Of a stretch of 64,000 nt of DNA, positions 33,558 through 42,223 are shown piece after piece. The notes beneath the pieces were generated by a model, which worked only from the letters and a program-made list of their open reading frames with translations, was not told where the DNA came from and made no database searches. Origin of the DNA: Novacetimonas pomaceti. GTDB taxonomy: Bacteria; Pseudomonadota; Alphaproteobacteria; Acetobacterales; Acetobacteraceae. Location of the stretch: positions 62,001 to 126,000 of the forward strand of contig NZ_NOXG01000006.1 in the NCBI RefSeq assembly GCF_003207955.1, read 5' to 3'. The position numbers and the translations under genes are program-made. How positions within the stretch are numbered: the first letter of the stretch is position 1; each line of letters begins with the position of its first letter.

Positions 33558-35240
33558 ATGATCAGACTTACCGAACTGCGCCTTCCCCTTGGCCATGACC
33601 GCGCGGCGCTGGAACAGGCCATCGTGACACGCCTGGGCATCGCCCCCGACGCGCTGGAGGAAGTACGGATCTTCCGCCGTGGGCATGATGCGCGCCGGCG
33701 CGGACGGATCATGCTGGTCTATACCGTGGACTGCCGCGTGCGCGACGCGGATGCGGTGCTGGCGGCGCACGCGGATGCGCGCGACATCACGGCCACGCCG
33801 GATACGCGCTACCGTTTCGGCATCGAAAACGGGGCGGACCTTGCCTCACGCCCCGGATACAGCCGCCCCGTCGTGATCGGGGCGGGGCCATGTGGCCTGA
33901 TGGCGGCGCTGGTCATGGCGCAGATGGGATTGCGTCCCATCATCGTCGAACGGGGCAAGGTCGTGCGCGAACGCACCGTCGATACGTTCGCCCTGTGGCG
34001 TAAATCCATCCTCAATCCCGAAAGCAACGTGCAGTTCGGTGAAGGCGGCGCGGGCACGTTTTCCGACGGCAAGCTGTACAGCCAGGTCAGCGATCCCCGC
34101 CATTACGGGCGCAAGGTGCTGGAGGAGTTCGTGCGCGCCGGTGCGCCGGAGGAGATCCTCTATATCTCCCACCCGCATGTCGGCACGTTCCGCCTCGTCT
34201 CCATGGTGGAGCATATCCGCGCGGAGATCGAGGCGCTGGGCGGTGAATACCATTTCGGCGCGCATGTGGACGAACTGCTGGTCGCAACGCATGACGGCGT
34301 CCGCCGGGTGAAAGGCGTGCGCCTGACCAATGGTGACGTCATCGAATCCACGCATGTCATCCTCGCCATCGGTCACAGCGCCCGCGACACGTTCACCAGC
34401 CTGCATGCCTCGGGCGTCGCGATGGAGGCCAAGCCCTTTTCCATCGGCGTGCGCATCGAACACCCGCAATCGGTCATCGACGTCGCGCGCTATGGCACCC
34501 GCACGCCAGATCCGCTGCTGGGGGCGGCAGATTACCGGCTGGTGCATCATGCCTCCAACGGACGCGCGGTCTATTCCTTCTGCATGTGTCCCGGCGGCAC
34601 CGTGGTCGCCGCCACGTCGGAGGAAGGGCAGGTCGTCACCAACGGGATGAGCCAGTATTCCCGCGCCGAACGCAACGCCAATGCCGGGATCGTGGTGGGG
34701 GTCAGCCCGCAGGTGGATTATCCCGGTGGCCCGCTGGCGGGGATCGCGTTCCAGCGGCACTGGGAACGCCAGGCGTTCCTTGCGGGCGGGGGGCGTTATT
34801 TCGCCCCGGCGCAGACGGTGGGGGATTTCCTTGCCGGCCGGCCTTCGACCTCGCTTGGCGATGTCACGCCATCCTATCGGCCCGGTGTCACGCCGACCGA
34901 CCTGTCCGCCTGCCTGCCGGAATTCGCGATCACCGCCCTGCGCGAGGCGCTGCCTGCCTTTGACCGCAAGCTGGCGGAATTCGCGATGAACGACGCGGTG
35001 ATGACCGGGGTTGAAACCCGGACGTCCTCCCCCCTGCGCATCCCGCGCGGTCCGGACGGGCAGAGCATCAATACGCACGGGCTTTATCCGGCGGGCGAGG
35101 GCGCCGGATATGCCGGGGGCATCCTTTCGGCGGGCATCGATGGCATCCGCATGGCCGAAGCCGTGGCCTTGTCGCTGGCGGGGCGTCCGGTGGACGGGCT
35201 GGTGCGCAAGGGGATGACGCAGGCGTCGGACGCGCGCTAA
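33558..35240 (+). CDS. FAD-dependent dehydrogenase, COG2509 family
   Basis: The 560-residue flavoprotein has an N-terminal domain of about 95 residues (IFRRGHDARRRGRIMLVYTVD), then the FAD dinucleotide motif VVIGAGPCGLMAALVMAQMG, the conserved NPESNVQFGEGGAGTFSDGKL, VILAIGHSARDTF, MEAKPFSIGVRIEHPQ, FCMCPGGTVVAATSEEGQ and the C-terminal YPAGEGAGYAGGILSAGIDGI. This is the pattern of COG2509 dehydrogenases. Their physiological reaction is not established. The frame opens at TTG 33552, and ATG 33558 is the likely start. A palindromic repeat follows the gene. Confidence 0.88.
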   Translation: MIRLTELRLPLGHDRAALEQAIVTRLGIAPDALEEVRIFRRGHDARRRGRIMLVYTVDCRVRDADAVLAAHADARDITATPDTRYRFGIENGADLASRPGYSRPVVIGAGPCGLMAALVMAQMGLRPIIVERGKVVRERTVDTFALWRKSILNPESNVQFGEGGAGTFSDGKLYSQVSDPRHYGRKVLEEFVRAGAPEEILYISHPHVGTFRLVSMVEHIRAEIEALGGEYHFGAHVDELLVATHDGVRRVKGVRLTNGDVIESTHVILAIGHSARDTFTSLHASGVAMEAKPFSIGVRIEHPQSVIDVARYGTRTPDPLLGAADYRLVHHASNGRAVYSFCMCPGGTVVAATSEEGQVVTNGMSQYSRAERNANAGIVVGVSPQVDYPGGPLAGIAFQRHWERQAFLAGGGRYFAPAQTVGDFLAGRPSTSLGDVTPSYRPGVTPTDLSACLPEFAITALREALPAFDRKLAEFAMNDAVMTGVETRTSSPLRIPRGPDGQSINTHGLYPAGEGAGYAGGILSAGIDGIRMAEAVALSLAGRPVDGLVRKGMTQASDAR

Positions 35241-35263
35241 CCGGCTGTCTGAAGAACTGTCCC

Positions 35264-35375
35264 TTGATTAAAAACAAAAGTTTTTGGGTGTCGCCTTTTA
35301 TCTAAAAAGGCGACGTCTTTCGAAGCTTTTTGCAAAAAGCTTCACCAAAAACTTTTATGATTTCAGGGTATTTTC
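35264..35375. repeat. Interspersed palindromic repeat, copy A
   Basis: A head CCCTTGATTAAAAACAA is followed by outer arms AAAAGTTTTTGG (35277-35288) and CCAAAAACTTTT (35346-35357). Inside are two hairpins: GTCGCCTTTT with AAAAGGCGAC (35291-35315), and a perfect 22-base palindrome at 35323-35344 (GAAGCTTTTTG mirrored). Copies B (40891, inverted) and C (47502) share this layout, and copy D (25180) is diverged. It is non-coding and could also serve as a transcription terminator between the convergent flavoprotein and priA genes. Confidence 0.8.
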
Positions 35376-35410
35376 TGGTCTGTCTTTTCAGGCGGCCCCC
35401 TGGGGCGCGG

Positions 35411-37678
35411 CTACAGGAATGAAATCGGGTCGATATCCACGTCCACCCGCGCGCCGCGTTCGGGTTTCACCCGCGACAGCCATTCGCGCATGATCGGCTG
35501 GACCGGGATATTGCGCCGCGCGCGCAGCAGAAGGCGCTGGCGATGGCGACCGCGCAGGATCGCCAGCGGGGCCGGGGCGGGGCCAAGGACCTGAACACCA
35601 TCAAGGCGCGGGGCCTCGTGCCCCAGCGCGCGGGCGGTCATGTCGGCGGCCTCCGGCGTGTCGGCGCTGACGATCAGGGCGACGAGGCGACCGAACGGCG
35701 GCCAGAATCCGGGCCTGCGCTGTTCGGCTTCCTGTTCCATGAAACTTGCGAAATCGCCGGAGACGAGGGCCTCCATCACCGGGTGGTCCGGGACATAGCT
35801 CTGCAGCAGGACATGGCCCTGCGCCTCCGCCCGGCCGGCGCGGCCGGCCACCTGATGCAGCAGCTGCACCGTGCGTTCCGCCGCGCGCAGGTCGCCACCG
35901 CCAAGGCCGAGGTCGGCATCGACGATCCCCACCAGCGTCAGGTGCGGGAAATGCCATCCCTTGGCGACGATCTGCGTGCCGATCACCAGGTCCACCTCGC
36001 GCCGGGAAATGCGGTCGACCGCTTCGGCCGTGGCCGCCGGACCATGCAGCGTGTCGCTGGCCATCACAAGGATGCGGGCGTCGGGAAAGGTCGCGCGCGC
36101 CTCTTCCGTAATGCGTTCGACGCCGGGGCCGATGGGCGTCAGGCTATCTTCGGCATTGCACGAGGGGCAGGCGGGGGGCATCGCTTCGTGATGGCCGCAG
36201 TGATGGCATGTCAGGATGCGCCGCGCGCGATGTTCCACCAGCCACGCGGTACAGTTCGGGCACTGCATCCGGTGCCCGCAGGTGCGGCACAGCGTCAGCG
36301 GCGCGTACCCGCGCCGGTTGAGGAACAGCATCGCCTGTTCCTGCCGCCCGATGGTCCGGGCGATGGCGTCGGTCAGGACAGGCGACAGGAACAGCCCGCG
36401 TTCGGGCGGACTGGCGCGCATGTCGAGCGTACGTACCTGCGGCATGGAGGCATTGCCATGTCGCGCGCCCAGGCGCAGGTGGCGGTAGCGTCCGGCCCCG
36501 ACATTCGCCAGTGTCTCGAGGCTGGGTGTCGCGGAAACCAGCATGATGGGCGCGTTGTCCATGCGCGCGCGCACCACCGCCATGTCGCGGGCGTTGTAGG
36601 TGACGCCTTCTTCCTGCTTGAAGGAGGTCTCGTGTTCCTCGTCCACGATGATAAGGCCAAGGCGCACGAACGGCAGGAACAGGGCGGACCGCGCGCCCAC
36701 AACCACGTGTGCCTCGCCATCGGCCACGGCGCGCCACGTGACCCGGCGCAGGCGCGGACCCAGATCCGAATGCCACAGCGCGGGCGCGGTGCCGAAACGC
36801 CGTTCGAAACGTTCGGTCCACTGCGATGACAGGGCGATTTCAGGCAGCAGCACAAGCACCTGCAGCCCCTTTTCAAGGCATGCGGCAATGGCCTCCATAT
36901 AGATTTCCGTCTTGCCCGATCCGGTCACCCCTTCGAGCAGCGTGATCGAAAAGCGGTCTTCCGCCACCGTATCGCGCAGGGCGCGGGCGACGTCGGCCTG
37001 TTCCCCCTCCAGCACCGGCGGGGCATGGGCGGGATCCGGCGTCGCGAACGCCCATGGCGCCGGAAGGACCACTTCATGCAGGCATCCCGCCTGCGCAAGG
37101 CCACGCACGACGCTGGCGCCCACCCCGGCGCGGGTGGCCAGGTCGGTGGTGGACATGGGAGTTCCGGCCCGCGCGATGTCGAGGACCTTCTGCCGCGCGG
37201 GCGTCAGGCGCAGGCCGGGCGGGATTTCACCGGCCACCTTCCACCCCGCCGCCGGGCGCGGGGCGGCCGCCGTGGTGCTGGTGCGCAGCGCCATCGCCAG
37301 GACCATGCCCGGCGGCGACAGCGTATAGGCCGCGACCCAGTCGATGAAGCGTCGCAGGGGGGCGGGCATGGGTGGCAGGTCCAGGCGGCCGCCAACCGCG
37401 CGCAGGCGGCCCGCTGCGACCGGGGGCATGGGGGGCGGCATGAATTCGGGCGGCAGGCGCAGTTCCATGTCCCACACCACGCCCGTTTCGGTACGGCGGC
37501 CCAGCGGCACGCTGACGATATCGCCCGGTTGCAGGTCAAGGCCTGCTGGCGCGCGGTAATCCAGCGCGCCCGCGAATGGCAGGGGCAGCATGACCCGCAC
37601 CCGCCGCGCCGTGGGCGACGGGGCGGGCGAACCCGGTTGCGACTCCATCAGGTCAGGCGTGTGGTTGCGGCGCGGCAT
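35411..37678 (-). CDS. priA: Primosomal replication protein N' (PriA helicase)
   Basis: The 755-residue superfamily 2 helicase restarts stalled replication forks. The N-terminal DNA-binding domain (RVMLPLPFAGALDYRAPAGLDLQPGDIVSVPLG) leads to the helicase core with Walker A GVTGSGKTE, LLPEIALSSQ, DEEHETSFKQ and FLNRRGYAP. The zinc-binding module follows (CRTCGHRMQCPNC..CHHCGHHEAMPPACPSC, eight Cys), with GWHFPHLTLVGIVDADLGL after it. The open frame extends to 38101, but that runs antisense through xerC; ATG 37678 or ATG 37648 is the likely start. It is divergent from xerC. Confidence 0.95.
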   Translation of the reverse strand: MPRRNHTPDLMESQPGSPAPSPTARRVRVMLPLPFAGALDYRAPAGLDLQPGDIVSVPLGRRTETGVVWDMELRLPPEFMPPPMPPVAAGRLRAVGGRLDLPPMPAPLRRFIDWVAAYTLSPPGMVLAMALRTSTTAAAPRPAAGWKVAGEIPPGLRLTPARQKVLDIARAGTPMSTTDLATRAGVGASVVRGLAQAGCLHEVVLPAPWAFATPDPAHAPPVLEGEQADVARALRDTVAEDRFSITLLEGVTGSGKTEIYMEAIAACLEKGLQVLVLLPEIALSSQWTERFERRFGTAPALWHSDLGPRLRRVTWRAVADGEAHVVVGARSALFLPFVRLGLIIVDEEHETSFKQEEGVTYNARDMAVVRARMDNAPIMLVSATPSLETLANVGAGRYRHLRLGARHGNASMPQVRTLDMRASPPERGLFLSPVLTDAIARTIGRQEQAMLFLNRRGYAPLTLCRTCGHRMQCPNCTAWLVEHRARRILTCHHCGHHEAMPPACPSCNAEDSLTPIGPGVERITEEARATFPDARILVMASDTLHGPAATAEAVDRISRREVDLVIGTQIVAKGWHFPHLTLVGIVDADLGLGGGDLRAAERTVQLLHQVAGRAGRAEAQGHVLLQSYVPDHPVMEALVSGDFASFMEQEAEQRRPGFWPPFGRLVALIVSADTPEAADMTARALGHEAPRLDGVQVLGPAPAPLAILRGRHRQRLLLRARRNIPVQPIMREWLSRVKPERGARVDVDIDPISFL

Positions 37679-37835
37679 GCGGTTTTCTAGCGTCGCGGGG
37701 CACGGATGTCTTGTCTGCTGTTGCATGGGGATGCACATGGGAACATGAACGCCATGGTGGTGGCGCGACGGGCCGCCGGGCTGGCAGGTTGCAGGGCAGG
37801 GGGCGGCTGTTCGTGGCAGGGGAGGATGACGCAAC

Positions 37836-38810
37836 ATGATGGCCACGCAGGCATGTGCATGTTTTCTGGACTGGATGGCTGACGAACGCCGCGCCTCCCC
37901 CCGCACGATCGAGGCATATCGCGGCGACCTGCAACGCTTCATCGCGTTTGCCGGCAACCATCTGGGGGGCGAGGTGGATATCGCCGCGCTTGACCGCATC
38001 AGCCTTGCCGACCTGCGGGCATGGCTGGCGTTCGAACATGACCAGGCCCTGCGTCCGCGACCGGGGCATCGCGTCACGACCCGCGACCGCGCCGCGCGCA
38101 CGCGCGCACGCCGGGTGTCGGCACTGCGTTCCTTCTTCCGCTATCTCGCGCGGCATCACGGCGTGGACAACCCGGCGCCCGGCCTGCTGGCGGCCCCGCG
38201 CGTGAAAAAGACCCTGCCCCGGCCCCTGAACCATGAAGACGCGCTGGAGGTACCGCAGGGCGTGGGCGACATCGCGCACACGCCCATGGCGCGCGTGCGC
38301 GACGGGACGCTGTTCCTGCTGCTGTATGGCTGCGGCCTGCGCATTTCGGAGGCTCTGTCGCTTGATATCGCGGACCTTGACCGGGCCATGGCGCTGGGCG
38401 ACGGGGCGGACGAGGGCGTGCTGCGCATCCGGGGCAAGGGGGGCAAGGAACGCATGGTGCCGATCCTGCCCGTGGTGGGGCGCAGCCTGATGGAATGGCG
38501 GCGCCATCACCCCGCGCCATTTCCCGATGCGCCGCTGTTTCCCGGCGTGCGGGGCGGCCGCCTGCAGCCTGCCGTGGCGCAGCGCGCGATGCGGACATGG
38601 CGGCACATGGCGGGCCTGCCGGAACATGCAACCCCCCACGCGCTGCGCCATTCATTTGCAACCCACCTGATGGAAGGCGGGGCCGATCTGCGCGTGATCC
38701 AGGAACTTCTGGGCCATGCCAGCCTGTCCACGACGCAGCGCTATACCCTTGCGGATGAGTCACGGCTGCTTGACGTCTGGACGCGTGCGCATCCCCGCGC
38801 GCGGATATAG
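37836..38810 (+). CDS. xerC: Tyrosine recombinase XerC
   Basis: The 324-residue site-specific recombinase would resolve chromosome dimers at dif with XerD. It has an N-terminal SAM-like core-binding domain (FLDWMADERRASPRTIEAYRGDL). The catalytic residues are all present: Arg169 (GCGLRISEAL), Lys in RGKGGKER, His268-x-x-Arg271 (HALRHSFATHL), His294 (LLGHASLSTT) and nucleophile Tyr303 (TQRYT). About ten extra residues (DRAMALGDGADEG) lengthen the loop before the Lys strand compared with E. coli XerC. The assignment to XerC rather than XerD rests on the divergent priA neighbour and general similarity. Confidence 0.9.
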   Translation: MMATQACACFLDWMADERRASPRTIEAYRGDLQRFIAFAGNHLGGEVDIAALDRISLADLRAWLAFEHDQALRPRPGHRVTTRDRAARTRARRVSALRSFFRYLARHHGVDNPAPGLLAAPRVKKTLPRPLNHEDALEVPQGVGDIAHTPMARVRDGTLFLLLYGCGLRISEALSLDIADLDRAMALGDGADEGVLRIRGKGGKERMVPILPVVGRSLMEWRRHHPAPFPDAPLFPGVRGGRLQPAVAQRAMRTWRHMAGLPEHATPHALRHSFATHLMEGGADLRVIQELLGHASLSTTQRYTLADESRLLDVWTRAHPRARI

Positions 38811-38844
38811 GCTACCGCCACAGGAAAACGGAGTTTTTCAAGAC

Positions 38845-39804
38845 ATGAGCCAGCTCCCCCGCCAGCCCTATCCGCCCATTGATCCGTATGACCATGGATA
38901 CCTCGATACCGGGGATGGCCACCGGGTCTATTGGGAGCTTTGCGGCAATCCCGACGGGATTCCTGTCGTATTCCTTCATGGGGGGCCGGGGGGCGGGTGC
39001 TCGGCGCTGCAACGCCGCATGTTCGACCCGGCGCGCTACCGCATCCTGCTGTTCGATCAGCGGGGATGCGGACGTTCCAAGCCGCATGCCTCGCTCGAAA
39101 ACAATACGACATGGCACCTTGTCGGCGATATCGAGCGCCTGCGTGAAATGACGGGCGCGCCGGCATGGATGGTGTTTGGCGGATCCTGGGGATCGACGCT
39201 GGCGCTGTCCTATGCCCAGACGCATCCCGACCGGGTCACGGCGCTGGTGCTGCGCGGGATTTTCACCCTGCGCCGCGCCGAGGTCGAGTGGTACTATCAG
39301 GAAGGGGCGTCATGGCTGTTCCCTGACAAATGGGAACGTTTCATCGCCCCCATCCCGCCCCAGGAACGTGGCGACATGATCGCGGCCTATCACCGGCGCC
39401 TGACCGGCCCCGATGGCGAGGAACGCACGCGCGCCGCCCTGGCATGGAGCCTGTGGGAAGGCGAAACCCTGACCCTGCTGCCGATGCCCGACATTGCCAG
39501 CCAGCATGCCGACATCCGCTATGCCACGGCATTTTCGCGGATCGAGAATCATTATTTCGTCCATGGCGGATGGCTGGAGGAGGGACAGCTGATCCGTGAT
39601 GTCGGGCTGATCCGCCATATCCCGGCCGTGATCGTGCAGGGACGCTATGACATCGCCACGCCCATGCGCACCGCGTGGGACCTGCATCGTGCCTGGCCCG
39701 AAGCCACGTTCCAGCTGGTTGACGCGGCGGGACATGCCATGTCCGAACCCGGAATCCTCTCGGCCCTGCTGGACGCGACGGATTCGTTCGCCACCCGCCT
39801 GTAA
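38845..39804 (+). CDS. pip: Proline iminopeptidase
   Basis: The 319-residue S33 peptidase removes N-terminal proline. The triad is visible: Ser114 in GGSWGSTLA, Asp269 in QGRYDIATP and His297 in AGHAMSE, with the oxyanion motif HGGPGGG and the family sequence FDQRGCGRSKPHASLENNTTWHLVGDIE. Length and motifs are those of cytoplasmic bacterial Pip. The frame opens at 38716 inside xerC, but ATG 38845 starts the conserved YPPIDPYDHGYLDTGDGH region. It is 34 bp after xerC and could be in its transcript. Confidence 0.95.
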   Translation: MSQLPRQPYPPIDPYDHGYLDTGDGHRVYWELCGNPDGIPVVFLHGGPGGGCSALQRRMFDPARYRILLFDQRGCGRSKPHASLENNTTWHLVGDIERLREMTGAPAWMVFGGSWGSTLALSYAQTHPDRVTALVLRGIFTLRRAEVEWYYQEGASWLFPDKWERFIAPIPPQERGDMIAAYHRRLTGPDGEERTRAALAWSLWEGETLTLLPMPDIASQHADIRYATAFSRIENHYFVHGGWLEEGQLIRDVGLIRHIPAVIVQGRYDIATPMRTAWDLHRAWPEATFQLVDAAGHAMSEPGILSALLDATDSFATRL

Positions 39805-39807
39805 GGC

Positions 39808-40851
39808 ATGGCGATGTCGCGTTCCCCTGGACCCCGCGCCCGGTCGTGGGGCATCGCGCTGTGCGCCGCCGTGCTGTCTGGCACGCAGGCGGTGTCCGCG
39901 CATCCGGCATGGGCGCAGGACGAAGGGCGCGTATGTTCACGCAGGCATATCGCGCAGATCCCGTTGCGCAACGATGGCGGTTACCTTTCGATTGTCGCGG
40001 AGGTGGCGGGCCGTGAACTCAGTCTGCTGGTGGATACGGGATCGGATGGTGGCCTGCTGACGCCCGAAATGGTGCATCGCCTGCGCCTCGGCCTTGATCC
40101 GGCGCAACAGACGGTGGTGCACGGAACGGGCGGCACAGTCCATGCAACGCCCAACGCCATCGTGCCGGACCTGCGAATCGGCGGGGTGGATTTCGGCGCC
40201 ATGTCCGCGCCTGTGGGCGTACTGCCCGGACAACCCATGATAACCCCGCCCGTGGGCGGGCTGATCGGGGGGGACGTGCTGTCGCATTTCGACCTCGACA
40301 TGGATGTCCCCAACGGACAGATGGGTCTGTGGGAAGTGCATGCGGGTTCCGTCGCCTGTGCGCAGCCCCCGGCATGGGCCGGATGGTACGATACGCTTCC
40401 CCTGCAACGGCAGGAAAACCGCTTCATGCTGGATATCCGCCTTAACGGACAGCCGGTGAAGGCGCTGCTTGACAGCGGCGCGCGCTCACGCATTGTCTCG
40501 CCCGAAGTGGCGGCGCGCCTTGGCGTCCGCGCGGAACAGCTTGAAACCGATCCCGGCGGGATCACCAGCGGCATTGACGGGCACGAGGATGTCTATCACT
40601 GGCATCGCTTCAGCAGCCTGCAGATCGGCCATGAACTGGAACGCAATACCGTCATGACGGTGGCCCCCCTGCGCGAGGGACTGGAAATGCTGCTTGGTTC
40701 CGACTGGTTCGCGCTCCATCGGGTCTGGATTTCCTATGCCACGGGACAGGCCTTTGTCCGGCCTGCGGTCCCTGCCCAGGATTCCGCGCACGGGACGCGG
40801 GCGAAACCGCATGTCCCTTTGTCCCCGGCCAGGAAATATCCGGACCGATAG
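39808..40851 (+). CDS. Exported two-lobed retropepsin-like aspartic protease
   Basis: The 347-residue protein begins with a signal-like segment (about 12-37, ending AHPAWA). It then has two aspartyl protease-like lobes in one chain. Lobe 1 has LLVDTGSDGG (Asp76-Thr-Gly) and GLIGGDVLSHFDLDMD; lobe 2 has ALLDSGARSR (Asp222-Ser-Gly) and MLLGSDWFALHRVWIS. Each lobe thus carries both the D-T/S-G loop and the hydrophobic G-x-D partner motif of retropepsins. Proteolysis in the periplasm is the inferred role. It starts 3 bp after pip and is followed by a palindromic repeat. A pip-linked peptide-degrading role would be speculation. Confidence 0.82.
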   Translation: MAMSRSPGPRARSWGIALCAAVLSGTQAVSAHPAWAQDEGRVCSRRHIAQIPLRNDGGYLSIVAEVAGRELSLLVDTGSDGGLLTPEMVHRLRLGLDPAQQTVVHGTGGTVHATPNAIVPDLRIGGVDFGAMSAPVGVLPGQPMITPPVGGLIGGDVLSHFDLDMDVPNGQMGLWEVHAGSVACAQPPAWAGWYDTLPLQRQENRFMLDIRLNGQPVKALLDSGARSRIVSPEVAARLGVRAEQLETDPGGITSGIDGHEDVYHWHRFSSLQIGHELERNTVMTVAPLREGLEMLLGSDWFALHRVWISYATGQAFVRPAVPAQDSAHGTRAKPHVPLSPARKYPDR

Positions 40852-40890
40852 AAACAACGTTCTGGATACTGTCCGTGCAATCCCCTGAAG

Positions 40891-40985
40891 TCAGGAAAGT
40901 TTTTGGTGAAGCTTTTTGCAAAAAGCTTCGAAAGGACGTCGCCTTTTTGAAAAAGGCGACACCCAAAAACTTCTATTGTTTTTCA
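40891..40985. repeat. Interspersed palindromic repeat, copy B (inverted)
   Basis: This copy is in the opposite orientation to copy A. The outer arm AAAGTTTTTGG starts at 40896, the identical perfect 22-base palindrome lies at 40908-40929, and the second hairpin GTCGCCTTTTT/AAAAAGGCGAC spans 40938-40960. ACCCAAAAACTT and a T-rich tail follow. It sits between the convergent retropepsin-like gene and the small secreted protein gene, so it could terminate both. Confidence 0.8.
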
Positions 40986-41071
40986 GGCAGTCCTTCAGGT
41001 TGTCTTCATGACACGCCAGCCCCTGCCTGCCGGTGATGCGGGCCATGCAGGGGCTGGCTGGACAACAGGTG

Positions 41072-41566
41072 TCAGCCCTTCAGGTGGGTATTGCACACGC
41101 TGTAGTACCCGCCCCCACGCTCGATCCAGCGCAGGCCGCCATTCGCATTGGTCGCCTTGTTGGCATTATACTGGTCAAGGCAGGTGTGCAGCCGGGCCTT
41201 GCCCGCGCTTTCCTTGGCATATTTCGCGGAAACGGCGCTGGGCAGGGTGGCGTTCGTCGCAACCGGCGCGACCTTGGCGGCGGCGGGTGCGGCTGGCGCT
41301 GCGGCGGCCGTGGCCGCCACGGGGGGCTTTGCCGCTTCGGCGGGGGCGGCGGCAGCGGGGGTGGCGGCGGTGTCATCGCACTGCGCGGCCTTGAACGCCT
41401 TGTAGGTCTGTCCGTTCAGGGTGCCTGCGGTGCGGGCGGCCACGAATTTCTGGTGGCAGGCCTTGGACGTTTCACGGGCATGTCCGGTGGCGGGCGAGAA
41501 GGCGAGGGCGGCGGGAAGGCCGATGGCCATGACAGCGGCCAGGTAATGACGGCGGGAAAAAATCAT
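41072..41566 (-). CDS. Small secreted protein with four cysteines
   Basis: The 164-residue protein has a signal peptide ending SPATGHA (about 30). The mature part has two Cys-bounded modules, Cys37-Cys63 (CHQKFVAARTAGTLNGQTY) and Cys129-Cys158 (CLDQYNANKATNANGGLRW), joined by an Ala/Pro-rich linker (about 67-103). Two disulfides are plausible in the periplasm. I do not recognise the family. GGAGG lies 11 bases before the ATG. It is downstream of glnB on the same strand by 53 bp, though a functional link is not obvious. Confidence 0.75.
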   Translation of the reverse strand: MIFSRRHYLAAVMAIGLPAALAFSPATGHARETSKACHQKFVAARTAGTLNGQTYKAFKAAQCDDTAATPAAAAPAEAAKPPVAATAAAAPAAPAAAKVAPVATNATLPSAVSAKYAKESAGKARLHTCLDQYNANKATNANGGLRWIERGGGYYSVCNTHLKG

Positions 41567-41619
41567 GAAAAAATGGTCCTCCGGTTTTGACTGAAATACA
41601 AAGGTCCGCGCGTCATGCG

Positions 41620-41958
41620 CTACAACGCGCTGTCGCCGGTTTCACGGGTGCGGATGCGCACCACGCTTTCAAGCGGGATGATGAAAATCTTGCCATCGCC
41701 GATCTTGCCGGTATGGGCGGCCTGCACGATGGTTTCCACCGTCTGTTCGACAAGGTCGTCCGACACCGCGACCTCTATCTTGATCTTGGGCAGGAAGCTG
41801 ACGTGGTATTCCGCCCCGCGATAGATTTCGGTCTGGCCCTTCTGCCGCCCGAATCCCTTGACCTCGGAGACGGTGAGTCCCTGAATCCCGAGCGGGGTCA
41901 GCGCCTCGCGCACGTCGTCGAGCTTGAATGGCTTGATGATGGCAGTGACAAGCTTCAT
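41620..41958 (-). CDS. glnB: Nitrogen regulatory protein P-II
   Basis: The 112-residue protein is exactly P-II length. It starts MKLVTAIIKPFKLDDVREAL and carries the T-loop TEIYRGAEYHVSFLPK with the uridylylation site Tyr51. The C-terminal signature GKIGDGKIFIIPLESVVRIRTRETG completes the match. It senses 2-oxoglutarate and ATP/ADP and controls glutamine synthetase and transporters. No glnA or amtB is next to it, so GlnB versus GlnK cannot be decided by context. The frame begins at 41997, but ATG 41958 is the family start. Confidence 0.95.
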   Translation of the reverse strand: MKLVTAIIKPFKLDDVREALTPLGIQGLTVSEVKGFGRQKGQTEIYRGAEYHVSFLPKIKIEVAVSDDLVEQTVETIVQAAHTGKIGDGKIFIIPLESVVRIRTRETGDSAL

Positions 41959-42025
41959 CTCACCGTATCTCCAATCCTGTGTCTGCGGGCCGTGCAACCG
42001 TCATCAGGCATCGGATGACACGCCT

Positions 42026-42055
42026 CTTATACCGCGAGTGCATGAAGCATGTCAT
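42026..42055 (-). promoter_or_regulatory. Candidate sigma-70 promoter for glnB
   Basis: On the minus strand, ATGACA (complement of 42050-42055) and TATAAG (complement of 42026-42031) are separated by 18 bp; each matches consensus at five of six positions. The predicted start of transcription is about 60 bases before the glnB ATG. I saw no sigma-54 type -24/-12 pair. Confidence 0.5.
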
Positions 42056-42223
42056 CCGTGATTACGCGCTGTCGCCATCTTGCGCCGGGATCTGGCGAAG
42101 GTCCGGCGCGCGGCGTTTGGACACCTGATACGTTGCATGCCATATCTGCGTTGCATTGCCCGTGAACACGCCACAGCACCGGGCGGTTCCCACGCGGCGG
42201 CCACTGACAGGACAAAGAAGACG

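Noticed and set aside
35411..38101. priA starting at 38101 (896 residues)
   Set aside because: The extra 140 residues run antisense through xerC and lack PriA similarity; starts at 37678 or 37648 fit the family.
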